From: Clytia hemisphaerica
Taxonomy: Eukaryota; Cnidaria; Hydrozoa; Leptothecata; Clytiidae
Reading direction: 5' to 3'
Assembly: GCA_902728285.1 (NCBI GenBank)
Contig: CACVBU010000738.1
Span: 2,209,491 to 2,273,490 of the forward strand
DNA length: 64,000 nucleotides
The notes beneath the pieces were generated by a model. That model was not told the origin of the DNA. It saw only the letters and a program-made list of their open reading frames with translations, and made no database searches. The position numbers were made by a program, and so were the translations under genes. This document shows positions 53,419 to 64,000 of this stretch, one piece after another; positions within the stretch are counted from its first letter, which is position 1, and the number at the start of each line of letters is the position of its first letter.

Positions 53419-53736
53419 ATTGACAAGAGAAGAAAGAAATGAACCCTCAGATTCATCCAGAATGAGCCCTATCCCTGGATAGGCATCTATGGTGTATATG
53501 ATACTCGGACTACACGGGAGGACATATATCTTTGCAGGCGTTGAACCTAAGAGTATCGTCACCACACCACATGCATACCCCCCATACTCTTTTATCGGTG
53601 TGATGGTTCCCTTCACAAGGCATAGGTCGACCCGGGCGAAGGTCATTCACTTGCCAATTGAATCATAGCTCCGAGTTAGAATCGAACCCTGACATCCTAG
53701 AGGGAAGTAGGTTTATAATCACTATGCTACTACGCC
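53419..53736 (-). mobile_element. tRNA-derived SINE, second family
   Basis: Minus-strand reading begins GGCGTAGTAGCATAGTGATT (A-box-like TAGCATAGTGATTATAAACC) with the B-box-like GGGTTCGATTCTAAC about 45 bp later. The body has no match to the CTTA-tailed SINE. Flanked by TTTGTTTTTCCC (53407-53418) and TTTGTTTTCCC (53737-53747), a target duplication with one indel. The 100-codon minus-strand frame at 53344-53646 lies in this body and is not a gene. Confidence 0.75.
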
Positions 53737-53872
53737 TTTGTTTTCCCTTATAATCAAAAAACGTGAAAGAAAAGCAAGTTAAAGGTATATGCAGTCAACT
53801 TGGATATTCTGAATCTTATACAAACTATTTGTATTCAGATGTTTAGGATCTGGTTAATCTCACAGATTTATA

Positions 53873-54226
53873 TTGTCTGATATTCCGATAGCGGATTGGC
53901 GGCCGCCCACGCTAAAGCTCTAAAGGAACGGGCCAATTTCCCATCGGAGAGGAATGATAGTCGGCCTTTGATGTGCCGCGTCCCCAGTCGGGTTCAACTA
54001 CCCTTGCGTGTAAAACTAAAAATATTTCGGTTTGACCCATCCATCCCCGAAGCAAATTTTTTTTCCGTAAGAAAAATGAGGGCTGGGTTACCGGACCTCC
54101 CGCTGCAAAATCCGTGACAGGTTATACAAAATTCCGTAATCTAAATCTTCCAGATGTTGAAAATTTTCCCGACCTACAGAGCTTTAACGTATCGAATGAA
54201 AATTTCACCATCTGGGTGCCAGATAA
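53873..54226 (+). mobile_element. Mutator-like element, complete short copy
   Basis: TTGTCTGATATTCCGATAGC ... TCTGGGTGCCAGATAA. Target duplication AGATTTATA: left copy at 53864-53872, right copy at 55894-55902, displaced because a 1.66-kb element inserted into the last four bases (ATAA). Carries GGCGGCCGCC and two AAAGCTCTAAAGGA / CAGAGCTTTAACG inverted words. The 73-codon frame over it is a shadow. Confidence 0.88.
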
Positions 54227-55889
54227 GGACATGTTTTTTTTTGACTGTACCAAAATGCCGATTTTCAACCAACCCGGTTCAAATCGGCACTAACAGAGAC
54301 AGCTGAACCCTTTCTGATCGTTATTCAAAAATGAAAAAATAGATTAGTAGCTCTGTCCGATACTTTTTGTCCGATCTTAATAGCTTTTATCATGGATTTA
54401 TTATAGAGACTCTGGATAAAAATCAAATGAAACGGTGGAGAGCGAAGTATTGTCTTTCCATTGTCTCAGAAAACAATTGATGTTCTAGCTTTGTCCGCAA
54501 AGGACAACTGTCATGGCGGCTCGAAGGACTCTGATTTTGAAAAATGATTAATACTCTAATTTCTAAAAAGTGTTCTAACTTTTTCTATTCGTACTTTTGC
54601 TGGCCAAAAGTTTGAAAATAAATGCTAGTAAGAATACCAAACGGATACATTTATGAAATCTGGTGTGAGAAAAAAATCATCAGATTTTACTAATCAAACA
54701 AAATGCTTATAATGACACGAAATTTTGAATTGGGAATATCTTTCCAATATTTCTCCAAGAAAAGCTGAGATTGACATATATTAGATGTGAGTCTCGTAGC
54801 TCCACTGTGGTATGAAAATCTTTTGGTGGCACGTGGTGGCACGGAGGATTTTTTGAGGTTGAAGTTTAAAAATTTCTGGTGTCAATATTCAATTTCTTAT
54901 ACATAACATGTTTTTCCATCTTTCTCGAAATTTAAAACGTCAGAACGACGTATAATTAGTAATTAACTAGACAAGTTTGAATCTCGGAGGAGAACTTAAA
55001 GTCTCATTTGGGAATTGGATAAGTGTATTTTGATGAGAAATACAATTAAAATAATACGAAAAATCATTTAATGGTGGAAGGAGGGTGAACAATAATGTCA
55101 TTACTGCAGACAAGGCTTGTACATGAGAAATTGGCAAAAATCAGCTTATTGTTTTTCCAGTGTCTATAATAATTCCATGCTTTTATGGAACTTAAGATAT
55201 TGCTTGTTGAATCCGGAGTATTTCAGGATGAAAAAAATCATAGTCTATTTCGGATTTATAAAGTCGGCTCTATATTTGGCCTTTGTCGTGTCCAATTTAT
55301 ATACGAAACTTATATCAGGGTGTAGCTAAAGGATTGAATTTTCACATCGACCTCTTTTTTTTGGAAAAAAACGGATGAAAATGGGATCAAATTGATCATT
55401 TTTGAAATCTAGGTGCTAATTTCAATCGTATATATTTTCCTGACAAGTCTATCTATCGGGGAGGTGATTTGAGATTTTTGTTTAGTTGATAAGAAAGGAA
55501 CAAACTAAAGAAAACAGGAATTGTTAAAATGAGTGAAAAATGATTAAAAAAGTCGTGATGATTGTTTGGATCATAACTCACTCCGGCCTTTAAAAAGATT
55601 ACTCCTCAGGCTATTTTATGATTTTATGATTTTATGATTTTAGGCTACCTCAGGCATGCATAATGAGTCATGGAGTGAGATATGATCCAAAACACTCCAT
55701 GATTAATTAATCCTGAAATACTCCGAATTTAGAAATTTCAAATAGCTCATTTTAAAGCCCTTCCCATATCTCAATACATATCAAAATTTTGGGAAAATTC
55801 ATCATGCGAATGACGAAATAATTAAAATAAAGTGATTTTCACGATTTGCGAAAACCTGATTTTGGTACAGTCAAAAAAAAAACATGTCC
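54227..55889. mobile_element. 1.66-kb TIR element with ATAA duplication
   Basis: Inverted ends GGACATG-T9-GACTGTACCAAAA (about 29 bp), flanked by ATAA on both sides (54223-54226, 55890-55893), which is the 3' end of the Mutator-like element. No frame above 75 codons, so non-autonomous. It contains a hairpin at 55574-55692. One copy in the window; superfamily not assignable from a 4-bp duplication alone. Confidence 0.85.
55574..55692. repeat. Hairpin with TTTATGATTT tandem core
   Basis: GGATCATAACTCACTCCGG pairs with GGAGTGAGATATGATCC. Inside, ATTTTATGATTTTATGATTT gives three to four tandem 10-bp units. Confidence 0.75.
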
Positions 55890-55902
55890 ATAAAGATTTA
55901 TA

Positions 55903-56210
55903 AAGCCCGAATATAGATAGAGTACTTCGGCTGAAAACTGTGCAGTGGTTCGGTAGGAAATCTTACCTAGGTCACGTGATATTACAATAGAATTTCAGCC
56001 TTTGACCGATTAGAAGATAGCAACAATACAACAATACAACAATAGCAACAATATTTTTTGCGATAGCCCATCGGGCTTTACAGAAATCTGCAATTTATCG
56101 TAATCTTTTTGAATCGAACGCGTGGTAAGACATAATTACAGTGGAGTCTCTCTAATTCGAACACGCAAATTTGTTCGAGTTAAAGGTTTATGAGGCATTG
56201 TTAGCTGAAG
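55903..56210. other. No gene; pogo-like fragment
   Basis: CAATACAACAATA is tandemly repeated near 56023-56052. TCTCTCTAATTCGAACACGC near 56150 is a pogo-like left end without a matching right end. Confidence 0.45.
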
Positions 56211-56211
56211 G

Positions 56212-56390
56212 GCCGGGTAGCTCAGTTGGTAGGGCACTCGCCTTACAATCTAAGGATTGTGGGTTCGGTCCCTGGTCACCGACAACTCAGCATATAAGTA
56301 GCTTTGATTGGGTAATCTGATCTAGGCGGTAAGTTGCTGGGAGCTCCACCTCGGCATTCGACTTTTACCAAAAAACAAGGTACGCGTTAA
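56212..56390 (+). mobile_element. tRNA-derived SINE, third family
   Basis: GGTAGCTCAGTTGGTAGGGC is a clear A-box region and GTGGGTTCGGTCCC a clear B-box, spaced as in a tRNA. The acceptor arms do not pair and the anticodon arm is irregular, so it is a SINE head and not a functional tRNA gene. The body follows (GGTAATCTGATCTAGGCGGT, GGGAGCTCCACCTCGGC). Confidence 0.75.
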
Positions 56391-56885
56391 ATTAGAGTAC
56401 GCGTTACGTTGATTAGAAGAAACACAGCAAAAATCAGGATTCAACGAGTATGGATATCCAGGCTAGGACATGCTTACAATCAGGAAGAAAAGCAAGGTTT
56501 TTCCTCCCCATCGCCCATCGCCCATTGGTTGGCCAAACGACTTCAAACGACTCGTCGGGTCCTTACATATAGCCTAATTGATCATTATGGTCAAAACAAG
56601 GTTTTTCTTGTGAGACGGAAAATGGATTTCACATAGCAAATAAGCACCCTCTTGAAATTTTGGTGAATTGTGCAGAATTGAGTATTCTAAGGTCCCGAAT
56701 AAACGTCATCCCCCTGTCTTATAAGGACCCCCGCTTAGTTTATTTTTGAAAATATAAGCTGAATTGCTCTAAATAGCCTGGTCTTAGCTTATAATTACCT
56801 TATTTCGGGGGGTTTTGGATGTACAATTTGTTAGATTTTGAAAAAATTTCGGACTCCCCTTTTATTCAGACCTTCTACTATTTGA
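56391..56885. other. No supported gene
   Basis: A 75-codon frame at 56409-56636 lacks motifs. Nothing else seen. Confidence 0.4.
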
Positions 56886-57127
56886 GACCGGTATCCACTT
56901 TCGCGCGAAATGGGCGACAGCTTTTTTCTCAACCTTTTTTGCCTAAAGAAAAGATTACGTCATAAAAGAGTTTCGCGTGAAAAAAAAAAAAGTTGAAGGG
57001 AGATCTACTTTTTTCATCCGCTACGTCAATTTCGACCAATGAAATTGCTTCATTTTTCAACCGACCAATGACCTTACAAAAACGTCAAAAAATTTTCGCT
57101 AATTTTGTCCGAAAGTGGAGACCGGCC
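56886..57127. mobile_element. Foldback MITE with CCGGT..CCACTTTCG ends
   Basis: Left ACCGGTATCCACTTTCGCGC, right GTCCGAAAGTGGAGACCGGC, inverted. An inner TTTTCTCAACC...GACGTCA-type pair is weaker. The 93-codon frame at 56993-57274 starts inside it. Confidence 0.55.
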
Positions 57128-57756
57128 TTTAGAGTAAGTAATTTAACGTCAATAATCGTTAAAAATCGAATTCCTAAGTTTTGTTTGGATGTCATTTCAA
57201 AACTTACTTTTGCTCATTTTTGTTTGTTTCATCTTCATGGAGAAGGGTTTCTTCTTCACTTTCTTCTTCAATAATACTTAACATTTTGATGGCTGTCTTC
57301 AACGCTTTCATTCAACCATTTTGAAAAAACAAATCAACAAATTTCACTCATTGCTGTCAACAAATTAGAATAATTTTCTCAAAAAACAATAATTCTTCCA
57401 ATAAAGAATATCTTTATAGCCATTCCCCTGCAATCATAAACAACAAATTTTATAAATCAATTTAAATCTCAACAAATATCACTAATCAATTTAAATTTTA
57501 CCAAATTCACCGAAAAAAATACTTAAAATTTTTAACTTAGTCCGATCACATTCAGTCTTTCTATTCAAGAAACTTTCTCATTACTTCAGAGAGATATCCA
57601 TTAGTAGTCAGAGAGGTTACCACACTTGTATTCCTTCCCACGCCTAAAAAAAGATTGCAAAAGTTTTTGATTTAAGAAGGTGGACTTAAGTTATTTTAAT
57701 CTCAATATTTCAAAATGTAAATCATTTAAAAAGGAAATTTATCTTTTTTAATTTAG
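57128..57756. other. AT-rich sequence upstream of the CR1-like LINE
   Basis: No feature recognised. It may include the 5' UTR of the LINE, but I cannot define its start. Confidence 0.4.
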
Positions 57757-59097
57757 ATGGTTACTGAATACACCTATCACAGCCTTAACGACACGAAGAG
57801 ACTGGTGATGAAAGGTAAATTCTGCTTGACGACGGCATCGTCATCGAGCTCTTTTGTGAAAAATGTAAGATACCCTTGCATTGAAGCGATAAAGGAACGT
57901 CAATATACTGGAATGAGCATCACTGAAGACCTTACGCCTGATTTGCATAAGAAAGTGCACCAATTGTCTATCGAAGCTAAAGAATTGAATGCAACAAAAT
58001 CTCCAACATCAGGAATATATCACGTCCGTGGTAATTCAAAAAACGGGTTCAGTATCAAGATGGTGCCACTAGAAAAAATCATCGATGACGAAATCACCAA
58101 CAGAGAAGAATGTCTCCTTCTCCGAAAACCTAACAGAGACAAACATCATCAAAGAATAGGGGCAAAGACCGCTCCAAAACAAGTAATAAAAGATATGAAG
58201 ATTCTTTATACAAATCCAGATCAGTTAACATCGTTTAAGAAAAAAGAATTACAGTCCATGGCCCGGGAAGAAAAGCCGCATATAATTGCAATCTGCGAAG
58301 CTAAGAAAAAAGCAGGTGCCTTGAAGGAGTTACATGAATATGAATTCGATGACTACAAAATTGATAGCCAAGTTAACCTAGATACAGATCAAGGGCGTGA
58401 CATTGTCATATTTGTCCATATCTCCATTAAACACTTGGTAATCGATGTCAAGCCTCCAGTGACTTTCAATGAAGTTTGCATGATTGAAGTACAACTATCA
58501 GGAAAAGATTTGCTCGCTGTTGTATGCATTTATCGAAGCCCAACTAGATCTACGTCCTCTAACGAAAACAACAACAACCTAAACTTATTGATCAAGTCCA
58601 TTGCATTAAACAAGAAATGTTCGCACAAATGTTTGTACCGTGATTTCAACTTTCCAACAATCAATTGGGAAAACTGGACCACCCCGCATCTGGAGGATAG
58701 CAAAGAAGAGAAATTCTTAATTGCTTTGAGAGACGCATATCTCCATCAACATGTTAATGAACCAACTCAATGTAGAGGAACTGATGACCCATCCCTCATC
58801 GACTTGATCTTAACAGGCGAAGAAAACCAAATTAGGAATCTCGACTACCTAAGACCACTAGAAAAAAGTGACCATAGTTCGTTGGCTTTCAATTTCGTTT
58901 GCTACGCATACTCCAAACCTACGCAAACAAGGTTCATCTATGCTTCAGCCAATTTCAAATTAATGAAAAATGACCCGACGTTGAGGGAATGGAAAGAAGG
59001 TTTCAAAAATGCATCCGTGAAAAAATCAGTGGAAGATCTTTGGGAATCGTTCAAGAAAGTTGTCATTGATCTCGCAGAAATCGATTTGTCCCTTTGA
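57757..59097 (+). pseudogene. CR1/L2-like LINE, endonuclease part
   Basis: 446 codons with an apurinic endonuclease at about residues 147-380: LYTNPDQL (N153), ICEAK (E181), QGRDIVIFV, CIYRSPT, YRDFNFPTINW (295-305), SLIDLILT (D349) and KSDHSSL (370-376). Two family glycines are replaced by arginine: QGRD for the usual GRG, and RDFN for GDFN. The N-terminal 145 residues have no zinc finger or known domain. The frame ends at TTTGTCCCTTTGA (59097) by frameshift or deletion, and the continuation is in other frames. In an intact CR1-like element endonuclease and reverse transcriptase are one protein, so this is a broken copy. Confidence 0.85.
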
Positions 59098-60576
59098 AAG
59101 AAGTTAGGTTAACATCCTACAAAAACAGTTTTGCAGCGTCTTTACCAATGAGCCCCCAGGAACGATTCCCGACTTTCCTACACGAACGGAGATTCAAGTT
59201 GAGAACATCATCATAACAGAAGATATGATGAAAAAACAGATAAAATTCCTGGACGTGAGTAAATCCTTCGGTCCGGATGATATACACCCGAAAATGTTAG
59301 TTGAACTGATTGACCATCTAGGCCGAACCCCTGACTATCATCATGAACAAGACCTTGTCTGAGGGAACAATACCAAAAGATTGGAAGATGGCACATGTGA
59401 CTCCAATCTATAAAAACAAGGGTGCCCGAAACCTTGCGATAAATTATAGACCTGTTAGTTTGACTTCATTAGTCTGTAAGTTAATGGAATCATTTATAAG
59501 AAAGCACATTATGAAGCATCTAACTGACGAAAAGCTTCTAACCAACAAGCAATACGGTTTCATTAGTCGCAGCTCCACCGTCACACAACTCCTAAATTAT
59601 TTGGACAAGTGTTCTGACTGACAGAAAACAATTGTATAAGGTTAACCAAACTCGATCTAAGACGGATGATGTTATCAGTGGTATTCCCCAAGGAAGTGTT
59701 TTGGGAACACTTCTCTTCGTTATCTACATCAACGACCTCCCTGACAATGTGCCGTCTTCGATTCTCCTATTTGCTGACGACAAGTCACAAGTCACTTCGA
59801 TTGAGGACTCATTGGTTATCCAACAAGACATACACAAGCTTGAAAAGTGGTCAAATGATTGGCTATTAAGATTTCACCCAGATAAGTGCCACGTTCTCAC
59901 TCTCGGTAAATATTGGAATATTGTCCATGCGCACCCTTATTCACTTAGAGGTGAACAACTTGAACATGTTTTTGTTGAAAAAGATCTCGGTGTTCTGATA
60001 GACTCTGACTTATCCTTCGAAGAACATATATCAAAACAAGTGAAAAAAGCAAATTCCATTCTAGGAGTCATCAGAAGAGGTTTCGAAGACCTAAGTCTTA
60101 AAACTTTCTTCACTCTGTACACAAACTTTGTCCTGCCTCATCTCGAGTATGCCCAATCTGTATGGTCACCAAAACTACGTAAGGACCACATCAACTTAAT
60201 TGAGGGCGTTCAACGACGTGCCACTAGGATGGTCAGAAGGTTAAGTAATCTACCATACGAGCAGCGCCTACGAAAACTTGACTTGCCTTCTCTCGAATTC
60301 AGAAGACATTCCGGAGACATGGTTCAGATCTACAAACACTTGCACTTCTACGATAAGGATAAGTTTATTCGCAGGGTGCGTCCATCTCGAATTCACAATT
60401 ACGAACTGATACCAAACTTTGCAGACGATGGTGTCCAGACCAAGTCGTTTTATTATCGATGTGTGACAGCATGGGACCTTCTACCAAAAGAGACTGTTAA
60501 CGCTACTAGCATCAAAGTGTTCAAGAAAGAACTAACCAAGGCAAATCCATTGCGCTACGAATCAAGATCTTTGTAA
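59098..60576 (+). pseudogene. CR1/L2-like LINE, broken reverse transcriptase
   Basis: Pieces in order: 59115-59330 in fragments (DVSKSFGPDDIHPKML motif), 59343-59621 (EGTIPKDWKMAHVTPIYKNK, NYRPVSLTSLVCKLME, KQYGF) ending KCSD-stop, then 59632-60576 (TRSKTDDVISGIPQGSVLGT, LFADDKSQV, LEKWSNDWLL, LGVLIDSDLSFEEH, YAQSVWSP, RRATRM). Compared with the family order, the segment between LLNYLDKCSD and LTDRKQLYKVNQTRSK is missing. This is where motif A, with its catalytic aspartate in D(F/Y)xKAFD, belongs. Frameshifts occur near 59100 and 59325. The reverse transcriptase cannot be functional. Confidence 0.88.
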
Positions 60577-61322
60577 TTGTAGATGATCGGTTTAGAGGCC
60601 CTTGTGTGCCTGGACTGTAAGTTTGATTTAATTGTAGCCGTGCGGCGAGAACAAATATTCCTTGTAAATTGATTACCAGTCCCCAAAAAGGCCGACCGCG
60701 CCGCTATGGGTTGATAGGTGTATACACCAACCAAGTTTGATAGACTCTGTCATGTAGAAGGAACAAAAATTCAAGAAAATGCAACGATTTTAAGTTGAAA
60801 TTAGAAAAACTTGGTCAATTGAAAAAAAAAACACCCTTCGATAGAATACATAACTAGATAATATTTTTTTTTTTTTTTAGTCTCAAAAATCAATTTTCAA
60901 CTAAGATTCCAGACTAAATTATGTTTGGGTCACAAAATTGAAAATGAAAAAAATTTGTATTATCAACTATAAAAATTAAATCCAGCATAACATATTACAT
61001 ATTAGTTAAGATAAAAATTCTCCCTCCAAACGATGAACGATCGATAGGTCCGATCTTTCGAACAGATAAGCTGAAAAAAGGGGAAATAGAACTTCTATAT
61101 ATCGCAGAAATCTATTTACCTGTGCAAAGCATAATGGACCTATAGACGTCTTATAATAAAAACACCAAGCAGTTTTATTAACTCTCTGCGAGATACCAAA
61201 ACTCATTTTTTTTTCAATAATATTTGTTACACATTATTTTAATATCATTATAAACAAGTTTAGATTGAGACCTCCCTTCGTTAATCTTCACTATTTTCTC
61301 TTTCGTTTAGGCCTTCTAGCTA
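60577..61322. other. LINE 3' flank and unassigned DNA
   Basis: 60577-60720 (TAATTGTAGCCGTGCGGCGA, AAAAGGCCGACCGCGCCGCT) is GC-richer and probably the LINE 3' UTR. T and A runs follow at 60822-60890. Nothing else recognised. Confidence 0.45.
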
Positions 61323-61562
61323 TGTTACACTTTTTTATAAGAACAAACTTTATAAGAATATAAGCCTTTGATGGCCGAAATACAAAGAACAAAGCAAAGA
61401 ACATCTTAAGGTTTTGCGGACTCCAAAACACCCGATTTCTTAGGAAAAATGGTCAAAAAAACTCACAAAATGAACAAATTTACAGCATGTTAAGAAAATT
61501 TTCTACATAACACAAAGAACATCCAAAGGCTGCAAAAATGTTTAACGTTCTTATAAAATAAG
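61323..61562 (+). mobile_element. TATAAGAA-family MITE, long subtype
   Basis: CACTTTTTTATAAGAACAAA ... AACGTTCTTATAAAATAAG; shares ACACCCGATTTCTTAGGAAA with 6285 and 62803. Confidence 0.65.
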
Positions 61563-61697
61563 AAGTTAATCTTAAGTTAATCTTCGCGTGCACTTTTTTT
61601 CGCGAATTGAGAATCCAAAATTTTTGCGTGGAAAAAATTTCGCGAATCGGCTACTTATTCTGCTAATTTTTGGTCTGACAGGGTTTTGGCCAGAACT

Positions 61698-61791
61698 CAG
61701 CTGGCACACAACGTTGTTTCAACGTCCATTTAACGTTATATGGACGTTGGGAACATTAGATGGACGTTGAAACAACGTTGTGTGCCAGCTG
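61698..61791. mobile_element. CAGCTG-ended palindromic mini-element, complete
   Basis: 94 bp, starting CAGCTGGCACACAACGTTGT and ending ACAACGTTGTGTGCCAGCTG. Near-perfect palindrome with CAACGTCCAT repeated in each arm. It splits an AATTCGCG/TTTCGCGAAA-rich repeat (61580-61697 and 61792-61860). Confidence 0.85.
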
Positions 61792-61860
61792 GGAATCCTG
61801 ATTATAAATGTCTCGCGAGGATTTTCGCGAAAAAGGCCAAAATTCGCAAAAATAAATCCA

Positions 61861-62802
61861 CGCCAGATTTAATCCACTTAAGGAATTGTAGCTTTTTAAC
61901 CAACAACCTCTTAAATAGTGGCTGGAATGGTCATATGCTAATTATTCTGTAAAGGCAATTTGACAACAACTTATATATCTGCATCTACTAATATTTTGAA
62001 ACACAACGTTTTTTGCTGCACTGTAAGGGTGCGATTCTAAAAGCCACTTTTTTCGCCGCACATACCGTTAGTTGGTAAACCCACTGACTCCTCCCCCCCG
62101 GGTTCAGCCTATTAGATTAGTTTAAAGCTCTTTTTTTTTCCTTTCTTATTCGATTTTCAGATCGTTCATCTATTTTGATGAAATTATTGTTGAGTTTTAT
62201 CATTTTATTGCGTAAAATATTCTAATCAAAACTAAGGATGTCTAATTAAGGTGGTTTACAGCAAATCAAAATCATTTTTTAAAGTCGCTAACCTGGACTG
62301 GAAACTAGTGTGCAAGCTAGGCAATCAAATTCTGCAATTCTTTTAACATCAATTTCAATCCCTCAAATGCCCCGACATCCCCACCACCCACATAAATATA
62401 GATACAGTACACTTTAGTAACACCTCAAAACTTTCCCGAAAAGCTCTATGAACAACTAACCTTTAATACACATCAGCCTTCGATCAACCTTGCTCAGTAT
62501 TGTATTAACACAAGTCAAAAAAAACAAAACTTCTGAAAACATATGAATTTCTCTTTTTAGCAGTGTTTATTTCCCAAAATAAATAGCCTAATTACCTAAC
62601 ACCATAGCTCATTATGATCGAATAAAGAGCGACGAATTAACAGGATAATAGAGAATCGATAGGGGATCGAATTGAAGCCTAAATTTCTTATTCAGCCTTT
62701 TTTCCTCTTTTATGCAAAAACATGAATGTTACTCACTGACTGGCTGTTTCTGACCCAATGAAGAAAAAATCATGAAACGCGTCGGCTCTTCAGTAACGGA
62801 GC
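61861..62802. other. No supported gene
   Basis: 62020-62105 resembles 44885-44985 (CACTGTAAGGGTGCGATT ... CTCCCCCCCGGG). The remainder (62110-62800) is unassigned AT-rich DNA. Confidence 0.45.
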
Positions 62803-63045
62803 TACACGTTTTTTATATAAGCACACATACTATAAGGCTTCGCTAGCCAAAATGCTAAAAACAAGTTAAGAACATTATAAGGCTTTGTTGGCTTAAAAAC
62901 ACCCTATTTCTTAGGAAAATGGACAAAAATATCCACAAAATTGTCAAAATAATAACATATTAAGAACATTTTCAGGCTTAAAACTCAAAAAATTAAGAAC
63001 ATCCGAACGCTTCAAAAATTTTGGATGTTCTTATAAAAATCAAAC
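62803..63045 (+). mobile_element. TATAAGAA-family MITE, long subtype
   Basis: ACACGTTTTTTATATAAGCA ... TTGGATGTTCTTATAAAAAT...CACG; related to 6285-6519 and 61323-61562. Confidence 0.65.
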
Positions 63046-63293
63046 ACGAAAATCTTATTTGTTCGAATAATAGAGAGAATCGAATTATAGAAAGTATTTT
63101 TTAGGGCGGGGTCTTGAAACAAGTTCATCTGTAATAAAGCTTTGGGTAGTGTGCAAATGATTCAAAGTTTTTCAAGAATTTTTGATAGCTTTTCTTTCCA
63201 ATAATAGAAATTTAAATTTTGCTAAAAGAATTTTTTACCAAAAGAAAATGTGAATTAGCATTAATAAATTTAATATCCATTCTTGAACACAGT

Positions 63294-63593
63294 CCCGGGG
63301 GAGGGGGTACTAACCTTTGCCAACCGACGGGGGTGTTCCGCTAAGGTTCGAAAAATGAAGGTTTGAAAATCTTCCTAAAATTTGCAAAAAAAGTGACCGA
63401 AAGGGAGTAAAATTCTATAATTTTCCACTTCTTTCCAAAATCTTCTACATTTTGCCGAATTTCCCTCAAAAAGATACCCTATGAGAGACTAGTTCTTCTA
63501 TTTTGTTGTTTTTGCGACACATGGAGGTAAAAAAGGTACCCTGGTCAGCAGCAGCACATCGCCATACCGCTTTTTGCCCGAGTAACCCCCGGG
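63294..63593 (-). mobile_element. CCCGGGG-ended element
   Basis: CCCGGGGGAGGGGGTACTAA ... CGAGTAACCCCCGGG. Flanked by ACACAGT and ACAGAGT (one mismatch). The interior matches 35451-35753 (CCAACCGACGGGGGTGTTCC; GGTACCCTGGTCAGCAGC). Confidence 0.7.
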
Positions 63594-64000
63594 ACAGAGT
63601 CTGATATAATCAAAGCCTACAATTTAATTTTCTTTGTTCAAGATGAGGCCTTAAAAACTTTCATTGATTATTTATTCTAAGTCAATGTTAACGTTCACTA
63701 CACAAGTTGGCCTCCAGAAATACAATTCAGCCCCTAATTCATAAAACTGATAACCAATACATCAAATTATTAACTTTTTTTGTATAGGAGAGATCGCTAT
63801 TGATCAATATTTCAAGAATATTTAACAATTTATGCATTACAGTATGTGGCCCCCAAAACGGCGATCAAATTTGAAATTTCTCTCAAATCTAGAGGAAAAG
63901 AGATTTTACAAAAATTTTTGCTGCATGAAAACCTTTAACATCTCTACTTTATTTCCTGGAAGTTCTTTTTCAAAATTTTCAATTTCAACAATATTTTTCA
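63594..64000. other. No recognisable gene or repeat
   Basis: AT-rich up to the window end. No exon or repeat identified. Confidence 0.4.

Noticed and set aside
53344-53646. 100-codon minus-strand frame with some hydrophobic content
   Set aside because: It lies mostly in the body of a tRNA-derived SINE bounded by target duplications.
56212-56290. Possible functional tRNA gene
   Set aside because: A and B boxes are good, but the acceptor stem does not pair and the anticodon arm is irregular; a SINE body follows directly.

Overview
This window looks like non-coding, transposon-saturated DNA from an invertebrate animal nucleus. It is AT-rich (GC roughly one third, judged by eye), has spliced coding exons, poly-T and poly-A tracts, tRNA-derived SINEs, LINEs with apurinic endonuclease plus reverse transcriptase, and dozens of short inverted-repeat DNA elements. 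There are no bacterial operons, ribosome binding sites or phage genes. I cannot name the species from sequence alone. Nearly all short open reading frames here are chance frames or lie inside repeats. Layout: 1-35 kb is a mosaic of non-autonomous DNA transposons. It includes a near-perfect 370-bp-arm hairpin (2.0-3.1 kb), a Mutator-type element nested in its own relative (9.6-10.1 kb), TTAA-flanked elements (17.5-20.9 kb), a family with 7-bp target duplications (21.5 kb, second copy at 43.1 kb), a Harbinger-type family with 3-bp duplications (22.9 and 33.0 kb), a foldback element whose terminal repeats are minisatellites (27.8-28.8 kb), and a 1.15-kb Mutator-type element (31.6 kb). From 35.18 to 42.58 kb on the + strand I can assemble one host gene of at least four coding exons. 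It encodes an unrecognised multi-pass membrane protein of about 240-245 residues with a PPPY motif near its N-terminus. Its introns hold many mobile elements, including an RTE/Proto2-like LINE with a full-length 1014-residue ORF (37.3-40.3 kb) and a SINE with target-site duplications. From 42.6 to 56 kb the mosaic continues, including a hAT-type element with an 8-bp duplication (46.4 kb) and a datable nest: a Mutator-type element (53.9 kb) split by a 1.66-kb element in its last bases. At 57.8-60.6 kb there is a decayed CR1/L2-like LINE with frame breaks and an internal deletion that removed reverse transcriptase motif A. The final 3 kb holds more copies of families seen earlier. The most useful new information is the set of element boundaries proved by target-site duplications and the unrecognised membrane-protein gene. 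Family names for DNA elements rest on duplication length and end sequence only, because no transposase gene is present.
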